Positions 1 through 8,495 of a DNA stretch of 64,000 nucleotides are shown in pieces; within the stretch, counting starts at the first letter, position 1, and each line of letters starts with the position of its first letter. The stretch comes from UBA1479 sp040221095 (GTDB lineage Bacteria > Pseudomonadota > Alphaproteobacteria > Rhodospirillales > Casp-alpha2), in assembly GCA_040221095.1 (NCBI GenBank), contig JAVJVP010000003.1, positions 1 through 64,000 on the forward strand. Reading direction: 5' to 3'. The notes under the pieces were generated by a model. The model searched no databases. It worked only from the letters and a program-made list of their open reading frames with translations, and was not told where the DNA came from. The position numbers and the translations under genes are program-made.

Positions 1-1137
1 GCTGGCGGCCTCCGCGGCGGCAACAGTGGCCGCCTGGGCCGCGGCCTCGGCGGCGGTGGCGGCAGCCGCTTCACCGGCGGCCCGGGTCGCCGCTTCGACA
101 GCCGCCTGGGCAGCCGCTTCGGTGGCGGCGGCGGTCGCGGCTGTGGTCGCGGCGGACGTCGCTGCCGTCCGCGCCGCAACGGTTGCCGCCTCGGCCGCCG
201 CTTTGCTGGCGGTTGCCGCAGCGGCGGCGGCGGCGGGCGCCCGGATTGCCCCGGTGATATCCGCCGGCGCCGGAACCGCCGCGCTCACGGCCAGAGCCTG
301 TTGCTCAACGATTCCAAGAACGTTCTCGCCCACTTCCAAACGGCTGCCCAGTTCCGCGTTCAAGGCGTTCAGTTCGGCCTCGATCACGTCCTTGGCCGGG
401 CCGGTCGCCGTGGCGGCGTCCTGCTCCAGCCCCTTGATCTGCGCGGTCAAAACCGTCCGCACCTGGGCAATGGATTCCTGCGCCTCCGTAACGGCGATTG
501 CCGCAACGAATGTGTCCTGGACATTGATCGCGGCAAGCGACGCCGTTTCGACCCCGCCCGTCGCGGGCGCCGTGGCGCTGTCGCCCGGCGCGATTGAAAC
601 CACACTGCCGTCAACCAACGATTCGACATCGGCGGCCCCCTCGATGACGCCGACCGACGTGGCACCGTCCGCCGCGACCTTGATCAGAAGCTTGGTCCCG
701 CGCACGCCGATGGTCGACGTCGGGGTCGTGATCATGATTCCCTTTTTGTTCATAGAGCCGGATACGTAAAGGAATGTCCCGGCGGCAAGCTTGAGCACGG
801 AATTTCCGTTCTTGGTCTTCGGGTCATAGACCATCTCGTCAACGACCAGGGACGCCCCGCCCCCCAAGGTCAGGGTCGTGTCGTCGATCAGGGCGACCTG
901 CAGGCCGCCGTCGGTCACGGTTTCCAGGGTCTCACGCATGACCACCCCGTCCGTCAGCACCTTTTCGGTCTTCCGGCCTTCGGGAGCAATGCCGTATGCC
1001 GTCAACTGGACCTTGGACACCTTTCCGACGGCGTCGGCCCGCGCATCGGCGGCCGTCAATCCGATCAAAGCCGACCATGCGAGGCAAAAAACCATGCCGG
1101 CCGCGCGAAGACTGAGGAACTTAGGGGTACGTTTCAT
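1..1137 (-). CDS. FecR-domain secreted protein with alanine-rich tail (partial)
   Basis: The frame stays open for 379 codons from an ATG at 1137 to the left edge, so the C-terminus is missing. A signal peptide (basic MKRTPK start, hydrophobic stretch, ADARADA near residue 36) is followed by a FecR-like domain (about residues 40-200) with the usual pieces: DGGLQVALIDDTTLTLGG, an LAAGTFLYVSG strand and a TPTSTIGVRGTKL motif. After about residue 300 the protein becomes almost pure Ala with Glu, Thr and Gln, probably a long helix. FecR domains outside siderophore systems occur in exported or surface-anchored proteins; the substrate here is unknown. It is divergent from the outer-membrane protein at 1570, suggesting a shared surface role (inference). 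Confidence 0.8.
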   Translation of the reverse strand, partial: MKRTPKFLSLRAAGMVFCLAWSALIGLTAADARADAVGKVSKVQLTAYGIAPEGRKTEKVLTDGVVMRETLETVTDGGLQVALIDDTTLTLGGGASLVVDEMVYDPKTKNGNSVLKLAAGTFLYVSGSMNKKGIMITTPTSTIGVRGTKLLIKVAADGATSVGVIEGAADVESLVDGSVVSIAPGDSATAPATGGVETASLAAINVQDTFVAAIAVTEAQESIAQVRTVLTAQIKGLEQDAATATGPAKDVIEAELNALNAELGSRLEVGENVLGIVEQQALAVSAAVPAPADITGAIRAPAAAAAAATASKAAAEAATVAARTAATSAATTAATAAATEAAAQAAVEAATRAAGEAAAATAAEAAAQAATVAAAEAAS

Positions 1138-1569
1138 GATTGTGCCTATCTCTGGGTTGTGTGGTGCGCATGACCGACATGCGAAAGTCCGCAGGACCGC
1201 GCCCTGTTTAGGCCGCCGCAATAAACATGCCAGCGGGGCGATTAGATGACGCCCGACTTTAAACACCAGACATGGATGCGGACCTGCTATGGGCGACGGG
1301 GCTTATAACTGATTTGCTTAAAATAGATTAATACTTAGAAGAGATATATACGACATAAGGCATATGTTAGTTTTTATTTAAATAAAGCCCGCCAGGCCCT
1401 AAAGTAATAAATGATAATTTTTTAATTCTATTTTTGATTGCATCGCGCCGCACCGCCGATGGCCGCCAGGCGGCATCCGGGACACAGTAGGCCGATTTTC
1501 TCATTTTGCATGCCCCTTAATGGCAATTTGGCATTAGGCTTCATTCTGTACGTCAACGACATCGGACAC
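1138..1569. promoter_or_regulatory. AT-rich divergent intergenic region
   Basis: This 432-base gap separates the divergent FecR-domain and outer-membrane protein genes. From about 1255 to 1435 it is strongly AT-rich, with runs such as GATATATA and TTTATTTAAATAAA, in sharp contrast to the GC-rich genes. It must hold both promoters. Several A/T hexamers could be -10 elements, but none has a convincing -35 at 16-18 bases, so no promoter is called. No RNA gene or convincing small reading frame is seen. Confidence 0.45.
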
Positions 1570-2595
1570 ATGGCAATGAAGACGCCCATCTGGATACATG
1601 GCCGACAGCGGTTTGCGGAAAGGTCCGCGGACCGGCGACCGATGCGGCGCGGCCATGTGCGCCATGCCACGGCATGGCTGTGCGCGGCCGGCGCCCTCGT
1701 CGCGGGGCTCGCCCTGCCCGTCGCCAATGCCGCGGACCCAGACCCGGACACCAAATCCGACAAGCCATGGTCCGTCACCCTTGAAGCCGGCATGCAGCAC
1801 GACGACAGCGTGTCCATTGACGCCCTCGACAACCGGTCCGGGCAGGCCGACCGGGCACGCGTGTTCAATCTGGGCGGGGACTACACCCTGCTTCAGAAGT
1901 CAGCTCTGCCCATCAAGCTTTCATACGCCTTCGCCAAGACAAGCTATCGCGACCTGAAGGCCTTCAACCTGCAGTCGCATACCGCCTTCGTATCGACCCG
2001 GAAGAAGGTCGCCGGACTCGACGCCGGGTTCCTGTACGGGTTTTCCCATACCGACCTGGACGGCAAACCTTTCTTGAATTTTCATACGGTCACGCCGACC
2101 CTGGGGCACGGGCTGACCACGAACTGGTACATGCTGGCCGGCTACAACTACCAGAACAAGACCTTCCACACGGCCAAGTCCAGGAACGCGCAGGTCAACG
2201 GCCTGTCGCTCGACAACTTCTTCTTTTTCAACGAGACCCGGTCCTACATCAAGGCCGGCTACCGGTTCGAAATGGAGAACGCGGCCCGCAACGAATTCGA
2301 CTTCGCCGGGCACTACCTGAACATCGGCCTGAAGTCGGCCTTGGGCGCGTCGCCCGGCGACGCCACCATCCGCTTCAGTTATCAGTACTATCTGCGGGAC
2401 TATACGAACGAGACCCCGTCCATAAGCCGGGAGCGGGAGGACCAACGCCACACGGCCAAGGCGGAAATCGCCGTCCCTGTCCACGAACATGCGCAGATGA
2501 AGTTCTCCTACAAGTACATCAAGGCCCATTCGAACCTGTCGACATCCGATTTCGACGAGAACGTCATCAACGTCTCCCTGGCGCTTAAGTTCTAG
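1570..2595 (+). CDS. Outer-membrane beta-barrel protein, SLAM/DUF560-like
   Basis: The 341-residue product has a signal-like segment (AAGALVAGLALPVANA, about residues 38-53). The rest is made of alternating aromatic strands (KLSYAFAKTSY, WYMLAGYNYQNKTF, IRFSYQYYLRDY, MKFSYKYIKAHS) and it ends in Phe (VSLALKF), as outer-membrane barrels do. It resembles the barrel domain of surface lipoprotein assembly modifiers but lacks their N-terminal TPR part, so export of the divergent FecR protein is only a guess. The start is uncertain: the ATG at 1570 gives a long basic n-region, while the ATG at 1642 starts just before the signal peptide. Neither has a clear Shine-Dalgarno. Confidence 0.72.
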   Translation: MAMKTPIWIHGRQRFAERSADRRPMRRGHVRHATAWLCAAGALVAGLALPVANAADPDPDTKSDKPWSVTLEAGMQHDDSVSIDALDNRSGQADRARVFNLGGDYTLLQKSALPIKLSYAFAKTSYRDLKAFNLQSHTAFVSTRKKVAGLDAGFLYGFSHTDLDGKPFLNFHTVTPTLGHGLTTNWYMLAGYNYQNKTFHTAKSRNAQVNGLSLDNFFFFNETRSYIKAGYRFEMENAARNEFDFAGHYLNIGLKSALGASPGDATIRFSYQYYLRDYTNETPSISREREDQRHTAKAEIAVPVHEHAQMKFSYKYIKAHSNLSTSDFDENVINVSLALKF

Positions 2596-2743
2596 CGCGG
2601 GAAGGCCGTTCCGGGCATCGGCCCGACCCAAGACTTTCGGCCTAATTGAGAACGGTTCGCGGGCGCAATATAATGAACGGCTGTGGGTGGCATGGACCGT
2701 TGCGTACCGGGGAAATTTGGGCGCGGCGGATTGGAGAAACAAA

Positions 2744-3142
2744 ATGCCGAGAGTCCTGGTGGTCGATGACAACGAACTTGCGCGTAACCTGATCGCCAAT
2801 CCGTTGACGGAAGTCGGCTTCAACGTGGAAACCGCCGCGGGCGGTTTTGAGGCACTTGAGAAGTTCAAGGCCGGGCACCACCAGATGGTGATCACCGACA
2901 TCCTGATGGCCGACGGCGAAGGCATCGGCCTGATCCGTTCGCTGCTGGAAGACAGTCCGGACCTGCCCATCGTCGCCGTATCGGCCGACCCGCGCACCAG
3001 CGAAGGCTCGTCCCTGGCCATGGCCGCCAAGATGGGCGCCCGCAAGACCCTGTCCAAGCCGTTTTCGGCGCTTGATCTGCTGGCCGTGGTCGGCACCCTG
3101 CTGGCCGCCGAGGACGAACCGTCCCAGGCACAACCGGCCTGA
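2744..3142 (+). CDS. Stand-alone response regulator receiver protein
   Basis: The 132-residue protein is a single CheY-like receiver domain. It shows the acidic pair D8-D9 (VVDDN), phospho-acceptor D52 (MVITDILM), the switch residue S80 (AVSAD) and the invariant lysine in KPF (about 105). There is no output domain, so it would act through protein contact, like CheY or SpdR-type regulators. The ATG at 2744 is chosen because GGAG lies seven bases upstream. No histidine kinase is adjacent and its partner cannot be named. It converges on the MscS gene. Confidence 0.85.
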   Translation: MPRVLVVDDNELARNLIANPLTEVGFNVETAAGGFEALEKFKAGHHQMVITDILMADGEGIGLIRSLLEDSPDLPIVAVSADPRTSEGSSLAMAAKMGARKTLSKPFSALDLLAVVGTLLAAEDEPSQAQPA

Positions 3143-3173
3143 CGCCTGCCCCCAACCTTCTTCCCGCGGCCTC

Positions 3174-4070
3174 TCAGCCGTCTTCCCGGCGGCCTTCCTG
3201 CACACCGTCGCCGGACAGGACGTCGGCCAGGACCGCCGGCTGCACGCCTGCCAGCATCGGCACCCCGGCCCCGCGCAAGGCGTCCAGAATCGCCCGGTTG
3301 ACCGCATAGCGCAGCTCGTAATAGCGGCTTGACGGCACCCAGAACCGCACGCCCAGGATCAGCCCGCCGAAGGTGAAATCGTGCAGCCCGACCTGGGGCC
3401 GGGCCCCGCCGGCATCTTCCTCGGCCGGGGGAAGGGCACTGGCGACGGCCTTCTGCACGGCCTGGGCCGCGCGCTCCAGGTCGGCGTCGGCGGCCAGCGC
3501 GATCTTGGTCTGCACCACGCGCCGGGTTTCCGAATTGACGATGACCCGGCCGACGATGTCCTTGTTGGGGATGGTGATGCGCTCCCCGTCCTCGCCGAGC
3601 AGGCGGGTATGGGCCATCTTGACCTCGTCGACCACGCCCGAGGTCTCGCCGACCGTAATGGTGTTCCCGACCACGAAGGGCCGGGCCAGGATGATCGACA
3701 GCCCCGCCCCATAGTTCGACAGCGGCCCCTGCAGCGCCATGGTCGCGCCGAACGCCCCGGCCCCGGCAAGCGCGATCAGGGGGGCGATGGAAATCCCGAA
3801 ATTACCGAGAGTGATGATGGCGAGCACGGTCAGGATCAGCATCTTGACCGCGTTGCCGATGAAGCGGGACAGGGTGACGTCGATGCCCTTGGCCTCGCAG
3901 GCGGCCTGAATGCGCCGCGACATCCAGCCGCCGGCCTTGAGCCCGACCAGCAGGAACAGCAGCGCGCCCAGAATCTGAAACCCGTAGGTCACCCCGAACT
4001 GGATCAGCACGTCGACCCATTTGGCGACCTGCTCGACATTCTGTTCCAGGGTCTTTTCGACGTCGTTCAT
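3174..4070 (-). CDS. Small-conductance mechanosensitive channel, MscS family
   Basis: This 298-residue inner-membrane protein opens to release solutes during hypo-osmotic shock. Hydrophobic segments at about residues 20-45 and 65-105 lead into the Gly/Ala-rich pore helix (IALAGAGAFGATMALQG). The beta domain (GNTITVGETSGVVDEV) and the signature TRLLGEDGERITIPNKDI follow. Length and layout match E. coli MscS (286 residues). The ATG at 4070 has a GA-rich Shine-Dalgarno immediately upstream; an in-frame TTG at 4085 is less likely. Confidence 0.93.
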   Translation of the reverse strand: MNDVEKTLEQNVEQVAKWVDVLIQFGVTYGFQILGALLFLLVGLKAGGWMSRRIQAACEAKGIDVTLSRFIGNAVKMLILTVLAIITLGNFGISIAPLIALAGAGAFGATMALQGPLSNYGAGLSIILARPFVVGNTITVGETSGVVDEVKMAHTRLLGEDGERITIPNKDIVGRVIVNSETRRVVQTKIALAADADLERAAQAVQKAVASALPPAEEDAGGARPQVGLHDFTFGGLILGVRFWVPSSRYYELRYAVNRAILDALRGAGVPMLAGVQPAVLADVLSGDGVQEGRREDG

Positions 4071-4164
4071 GGATGCCCCCCTCAATCTCGCCGCCCCGCC
4101 TCCGGCCGGGCGCGGAAAAGCATACCTGAAATCGGGCGGGTGATAAGCGGAAACGGTTGCGGCG

Positions 4165-4572
4165 CTAGCCCTCGCCGGTGGCCTCGGCCTGTTCCTCCAG
4201 GGCTCCCATGTCGGCGTCGGAAAAGCCGAAGTGGTGACCGATCTCGTGGATCAGCACATGGCGGATCAGATGCGTAAGGTCTTCCCCCGTCTCGCACCAG
4301 TAGTCCAGGATCGGCCGGCGGTAGAGAAACACCATGTCGGGCGTGCCCCCCGGATCGGTGACGCTTTTGTCGGTCAGGGCGACGCCGCTGTACAGACCCA
4401 GCAGATCGAAGTGGCTGTCCAGTTCCATGTCGCGGGCGGTCTCTTCGTCAGGGAAGTCCTCGATGCGGATGATGACGTCGGCGGCGAGGGCGCGCAGTTC
4501 GGCGGGGATCAGGGCCAGGGCGTCCTCGGCCATGGTCTCGAAATCGGCAAGGCTGGGTGCGGTCAGGGTCAT
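4165..4572 (-). CDS. Small zinc metallopeptidase-like protein (DUF1025/zincin-like)
   Basis: The 135-residue protein carries the zinc-binding motif HEIGHHFGFSDADM near its C-terminus, with two His and the general-base Glu as in the minimal zincin family annotated metallopeptidase or DUF1025. A conserved MVFLYRRPILDYW strand precedes it. No signal peptide is seen, so it is likely cytoplasmic. Substrate is unknown for the family. It is divergent from phhB across a 54-base gap that must hold both promoters. Confidence 0.85.
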   Translation of the reverse strand: MTLTAPSLADFETMAEDALALIPAELRALAADVIIRIEDFPDEETARDMELDSHFDLLGLYSGVALTDKSVTDPGGTPDMVFLYRRPILDYWCETGEDLTHLIRHVLIHEIGHHFGFSDADMGALEEQAEATGEG

Positions 4573-4626
4573 GCGTTAAGCTAGCGTCAAACGATCCGGC
4601 TGCAAACGTAAACAGGGAGGCATGAA

Positions 4627-4917
4627 ATGACCGACAAACTGACCGGCGCCGCACGGGAGACCGCGATCGGAAACCTGGACGGCTGGGCCGAGGCGCCGGG
4701 CCGCGACGCCATCGCCAAGACCTTCACCTTCAAGGACTTCAACGCCGCCTTCGCCTTCATGACGCGGGCCGCCCTGATGGCCGAGAAGACGGACCACCAC
4801 CCCGAATGGTTCAACGTCTACAACCGGGTCGAGGTCACCCTGGCGACCCACGACGCCGGCGGCGTGACGCAAAAGGACATCGACCTCGCGGCCTTCATGG
4901 ACAAGGCGGCGGGGTGA
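4627..4917 (+). CDS. phhB: 4a-hydroxytetrahydrobiopterin dehydratase (PCD/DCoH)
   Basis: The 96-residue protein has the pterin-4a-carbinolamine dehydratase signature, EKTDHHPEWFNVYNRVEV followed by THDAGG and a later Asp, in which the HH pair and the Asp carry out dehydration. The enzyme regenerates pterin cofactor after aromatic amino acid hydroxylation. The family is also found in organisms without phenylalanine hydroxylase, and none is visible here. A GGGAGG Shine-Dalgarno lies six bases before the ATG. Confidence 0.92.
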   Translation: MTDKLTGAARETAIGNLDGWAEAPGRDAIAKTFTFKDFNAAFAFMTRAALMAEKTDHHPEWFNVYNRVEVTLATHDAGGVTQKDIDLAAFMDKAAG

Positions 4918-4929
4918 AGGATTTAAAGA

Positions 4930-5075
<146 letters not shown>

Positions 5076-5083
5076 ACCTTGTT

Positions 5084-5845
5084 TCAAATCGGCTGCATGC
5101 GCAAGGCACCGTCCAGGCGGATGACCTCGCCGTTGAGCATGGCGTTGGCGCAGATCGCCAGCACCAGGTCGGCGTATTCCGCCGGATCGCCCAGGCGCGG
5201 CGGAAACGGCACGCCCGCGGCCAGGCTGGCCTGAACCTCATCGGACAGGCCCGCCACCATGGGCGTCTTGAACACCCCCGGGGCGATGGTCATGACGCGG
5301 ATGCCCGACTTGGCGAATTCGCGCGCCGCCGGCAGGGTCAGGGCCGCGACCCCGCCCTTGGACGCCGCATAGGCGGCCTGGCCGATCTGGCCCTCGAAGG
5401 CGGCGACGGAGGCGGTGTTGACGATCACCCCGCGCTCGCCCGTCGCCAACGGGTCGAGCCCCTGCATGCCGTGGGCGGCCAGGCGCATCAGGTTGAAGGT
5501 GCCGATCAGGTTGATCCGGATGGTCTGGGCGAACACGTCCAGCGCCTGCGGCCCGTCGCGCCCGACGATGCGCTTGGGCGGGGCGATGCCGGCGCAGCTG
5601 ACGGCGACGCGGGCCGGGCCATGGGCCTCGGCGGCGGCGGCGACGGCGGCTTCCAGCGAGGCGGCATCGGCGACATCGGCCTGGAACGCCGTTCCGCCGA
5701 TGGCGCTTGCAACTTCCTCAGCACCGGCCAAATTAAGATCAAGGCAGGCGACCTTGGCCCCCTTCTGGCTGAGGGCGCGGGCGGTCGCGGCCCCCAGGCC
5801 CGATGCGGCGCCGGTGACCAGGGCCGCGTGACCGGAAATGTCCAT
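5084..5845 (-). CDS. SDR-family oxidoreductase, 3-hydroxyacyl-CoA dehydrogenase type-2-like
   Basis: This 253-residue classical short-chain dehydrogenase has the Rossmann motif TGAASGLG at residues 11-18, cofactor-selecting Asp in CLDLN (favouring NAD), SCAG for the usual NNAG, catalytic Ser in NTASVAAF and the YAASK Tyr/Lys pair. The C-terminal region (APGVFKTPMVAGL, PFPPRLGDPAEYA) resembles HSD17B10-type 3-hydroxyacyl-CoA dehydrogenases, suggesting short-chain fatty acid or branched-chain amino acid breakdown (inference). A GGAGG Shine-Dalgarno lies six bases before the ATG. No pathway partners are adjacent. Confidence 0.85.
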   Translation of the reverse strand: MDISGHAALVTGAASGLGAATARALSQKGAKVACLDLNLAGAEEVASAIGGTAFQADVADAASLEAAVAAAAEAHGPARVAVSCAGIAPPKRIVGRDGPQALDVFAQTIRINLIGTFNLMRLAAHGMQGLDPLATGERGVIVNTASVAAFEGQIGQAAYAASKGGVAALTLPAAREFAKSGIRVMTIAPGVFKTPMVAGLSDEVQASLAAGVPFPPRLGDPAEYADLVLAICANAMLNGEVIRLDGALRMQPI

Positions 5846-5917
5846 GGATGTCCTCCGTCATTGGAAGTGTTCTGATAGGGTGGATGACTTCTAACAAAGC
5901 AAGGGTGTGGCGACAAC

Positions 5918-6286
5918 GTGACACGCAGACCGGATGACCGCGACCCCGGCGACGAAGGCCTGGTCGCCCAGGACCTGGGCGGCAAGGTACGCCGGACCAT
6001 CGGCAAGGTGCCGTTCACCCGCGACGCCGTGGCCGCCTTCTACGCGGCCCGCGATCCGCAGACGCCCACGGGCGTGAAGGCGGCGGTGATGGCGGCCCTG
6101 GCCTATTTCATCGTGCCCGTCGACCTGGTCCCCGACTTCATCGCCGCCCTGGGCTATACGGACGACGCCACCGTGTTCTACGGCGCCTGGCGGCTGCTCG
6201 CCCCCTACCTGAAGCCGGCGCATGAAACCAAGGCGCGGCAATTTCTGTTGCAGGAAACGGACGGCGACGGGCACCCCGGGGATTAA
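5918..6286 (+). CDS. YkvA/DUF1232 family membrane-associated protein
   Basis: The 122-residue protein contains the DUF1232 core, a hydrophobic helix with the signature YFIVPVDLVPDFIAALGYTDD (read in two parts, about residues 66-86), then an amphipathic helix. The function of the family is unknown. Translation probably starts at GTG 5918. The stop codon overlaps that of cobQ on the other strand: both genes end in the same TTAA at 6283-6286. Confidence 0.85.
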   Translation: MTRRPDDRDPGDEGLVAQDLGGKVRRTIGKVPFTRDAVAAFYAARDPQTPTGVKAAVMAALAYFIVPVDLVPDFIAALGYTDDATVFYGAWRLLAPYLKPAHETKARQFLLQETDGDGHPGD

Positions 6287-7785
6287 GTAAAGGCCGCGTC
6301 CAGGGCGTCCATGTCGAGATGCCTTTCCAGATGCGCCGCCAGGGCGTCGAGGGTGTCCTCGACCCTGGCCGCATGGGATGCCACCGCATAGTCACCCGCC
6401 CGCAGGGCCGAAAGGAACGCGGCGCGAAACCCGTCCGCCGCGAACAGGCCGTGGACATAGGCCCCCATCACCCGGCCGTCGGCGGACACCGCGCCGTCCG
6501 TGCCCCCGGCAAGGTCAAGCCAGGGCCGCGCCAACCCCGCCCCCGTCGTCGCCCCCATGTGCATCTCGTAGCCCGTGATGGCCTGATCGAAAATCGTGTC
6601 GCGGCCCTGGGCCGGGCGCAGGGTCTTGGCCCGGCCGATCACCGTCGCCACATCCAACAGCCCCAGGCCCGCCACCGTCGCCGCAGCACCCTCGATCCCG
6701 TCCGGGTCGGCGACGGTCTGGCCCAGCATCTGATAGCCGCCGCACAGCCCGACGACGACGCCGCCCCGGCGGTGATGGGCCAGGATGTCGATGTCCCAGC
6801 CTTCGACGCGCAGGGCGGCAAGATCGGAAAGGGTCGCCTTGGAGCCCGGGATCAGGATCACGTCGGCGTCGCCGGGAATGACCGCCCCCGCCTCGACGAT
6901 CACGACCTCGACCCCGTCCTCGGCGTTCAGGGGGTCCAGGTCGTCGAAATTGGCGATGCGCGGCAGGCGCGGCACGGCGATGCGGATGCGGTCCGGCGCG
7001 GTCTGTTGTTGCCCGGCGCCCGCGTCCAGCGTCACCGCATCCTCGGCCGGCAGCAGGCGGGCGGGCGCGAAATGGGGCACCACGCCGAAGCAACGCATGC
7101 CGGTACGGTCCTGGATGATCCGGATGGCATCGTCGAACAGGGTCACGTCGCCGCGAAACTTGTTGATGACGTAGCCCTGCACGCAGGCGCGTTCGTCCTC
7201 GGTCATCAGCTCCCAGGTGCCGACCAGGCTGGCGATCACGCCGCCCCGGTCGATGTCGGCGACCAGCACCACGGGCACCTGCGCCGCCAGGGCGAAGCCC
7301 ATGTTGGCGATGTCGCCGGCCCGCAGGTTGACCTCGGCCGGGCTGCCCGCCCCTTCGACGATGACCAGATCGGCGCCGTCGCGGACGATGGCGAAACTGT
7401 CCAGCACGGCGGCCAGCAATTCCGGCTTCATCGCGTGATAGTCCCGCGCCTTGGCATTGCCCCGGACCTTGCCGTGAACGACGACCTGGGCGCCGGTCTC
7501 CGTCTGTGGTTTCAGCAGCACGGGGTTCATGTGCACGCTGAGCGGCTGGCGCGCGGCCTGAGCCTGCAAGGCCTGGGCCCGCCCGATTTCGCCGCCGTCC
7601 TCGGTGACGGCGGCGTTGTTCGACATGTTCTGCGGCTTGAACGGGCGCACGGCGCGGCCCCGGTTGGCGAACAGGCGGCACAGGCCGGCGACGATCAGCG
7701 ACTTGCCCACGTCGGAGCCGGTGCCCTGAACCATCAGGGCCTTGGCCGGCCCCCCCTTGGCGTCGGGGTCTTCGCCGGCGGGCAT
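6283..7785 (-). CDS. cobQ: Cobyric acid synthase (glutamine-hydrolysing)
   Basis: This enzyme amidates adenosylcobyrinic acid a,c-diamide at carboxyls b, d, e and g. The 500-residue protein has a DRTase-like N-terminal ATP-binding domain (VQGTGSDVGKSLIVAGL, about residues 19-35; PFKPQNMSNNA) and a C-terminal class I glutamine amidotransferase domain with nucleophile Cys in VVGLCGGYQMLG (about residue 340) and a late His (GAYVHGLF). The ATG at 7785 is chosen; it begins two bases after the stop of the SYLF gene, so the pair is translationally linked. Last gene of the leftward cob cluster. Confidence 0.95.
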   Translation of the reverse strand: MPAGEDPDAKGGPAKALMVQGTGSDVGKSLIVAGLCRLFANRGRAVRPFKPQNMSNNAAVTEDGGEIGRAQALQAQAARQPLSVHMNPVLLKPQTETGAQVVVHGKVRGNAKARDYHAMKPELLAAVLDSFAIVRDGADLVIVEGAGSPAEVNLRAGDIANMGFALAAQVPVVLVADIDRGGVIASLVGTWELMTEDERACVQGYVINKFRGDVTLFDDAIRIIQDRTGMRCFGVVPHFAPARLLPAEDAVTLDAGAGQQQTAPDRIRIAVPRLPRIANFDDLDPLNAEDGVEVVIVEAGAVIPGDADVILIPGSKATLSDLAALRVEGWDIDILAHHRRGGVVVGLCGGYQMLGQTVADPDGIEGAAATVAGLGLLDVATVIGRAKTLRPAQGRDTIFDQAITGYEMHMGATTGAGLARPWLDLAGGTDGAVSADGRVMGAYVHGLFAADGFRAAFLSALRAGDYAVASHAARVEDTLDALAAHLERHLDMDALDAAFT

Positions 7786-7786
7786 G

Positions 7787-8476
7787 TTACTTGTGGGCGG
7801 CAAGGGCCTGGATCAGGGGATCGGCGACGGGGTTGGACTGCCGGCCCGCCAGGATGCTGTCCGGCGTGGCGCCCGTGCCGTAGAAGGCTTCGTTCAGGTC
7901 ACGGCGGCGGATGAACACGGCCCCTTCCAGGGAGAACCCTGCGTAGAGCCCCGATTTTGAATTGGCGAAGGCGACGATGTCGGCGCCGGCGTTGGTCGTC
8001 GTCGCCCCCTCGATCCCGGCGCCGTAGACGGCGACGGTCAGGCCCGTGTCGGCGCCGATGGAGCCCTGGTTTTCCAGGACCGCCTTGAGCGCCCCGTCGG
8101 AGCGGATGACCAGCACGACCTCGGTCTGCTGGATGCCCGCCTGCAGGCCGAAGCTGGCGACGCCGAGGGACAGGAACACCGGGGCCGACCAGGACCCGTC
8201 GGGGGCCCGCGCCAGCAGCACGCCGTTGCCGCCCTCGCCGCCCGCGATGAACCCGGCCTTGACCAGATCGGGGAACACCACGACGGCGCGCGCCGTCGGG
8301 ATATGCTTGGCCGCCTCGGCCAGTTGCTTGACCGTGGTGAAGCGTTCCACCGTCGCCGTCGCCGCCGCGATGACGTGGCGCGCGGCCACCGGCGGTTCTG
8401 ATTCCAGGCGGGCGCAGCCGGCCAGGACCATGAGGGCCAGGGCCAGGGCAGAAAGTCCGCGAATGCCTTTGGTCAT
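7787..8476 (-). CDS. SYLF-domain (YSC84-like) lipoprotein
   Basis: The 229-residue protein starts with a lipoprotein signal peptide whose lipobox is LAGC (Cys about residue 21). The rest matches the SYLF/YSC84 lipid-binding domain: AVVVFPDLVKAGFIAGGEGG, SLGVASFGLQAGIQQTEVV and GLYAGFSLEGAVF. SYLF proteins bind phosphoinositides in eukaryotes; bacterial members are envelope lipoproteins of unclear role. It sits between cobO and cobQ with a 19-base gap upstream and a two-base gap downstream, so it is in the cob operon although no step of cobalamin synthesis is known to need it. Confidence 0.88.
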   Translation of the reverse strand: MTKGIRGLSALALALMVLAGCARLESEPPVAARHVIAAATATVERFTTVKQLAEAAKHIPTARAVVVFPDLVKAGFIAGGEGGNGVLLARAPDGSWSAPVFLSLGVASFGLQAGIQQTEVVLVIRSDGALKAVLENQGSIGADTGLTVAVYGAGIEGATTTNAGADIVAFANSKSGLYAGFSLEGAVFIRRRDLNEAFYGTGATPDSILAGRQSNPVADPLIQALAAHK

Positions 8477-8495
8477 CGTCCCGTCCTCCGCCCGG

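Noticed and set aside
26..769. Plus-strand Ala/Val-rich reading frame opposite the FecR-domain gene
   Set aside because: It is the low-complexity complement of the Ala-rich coding region; no domain and no Shine-Dalgarno.
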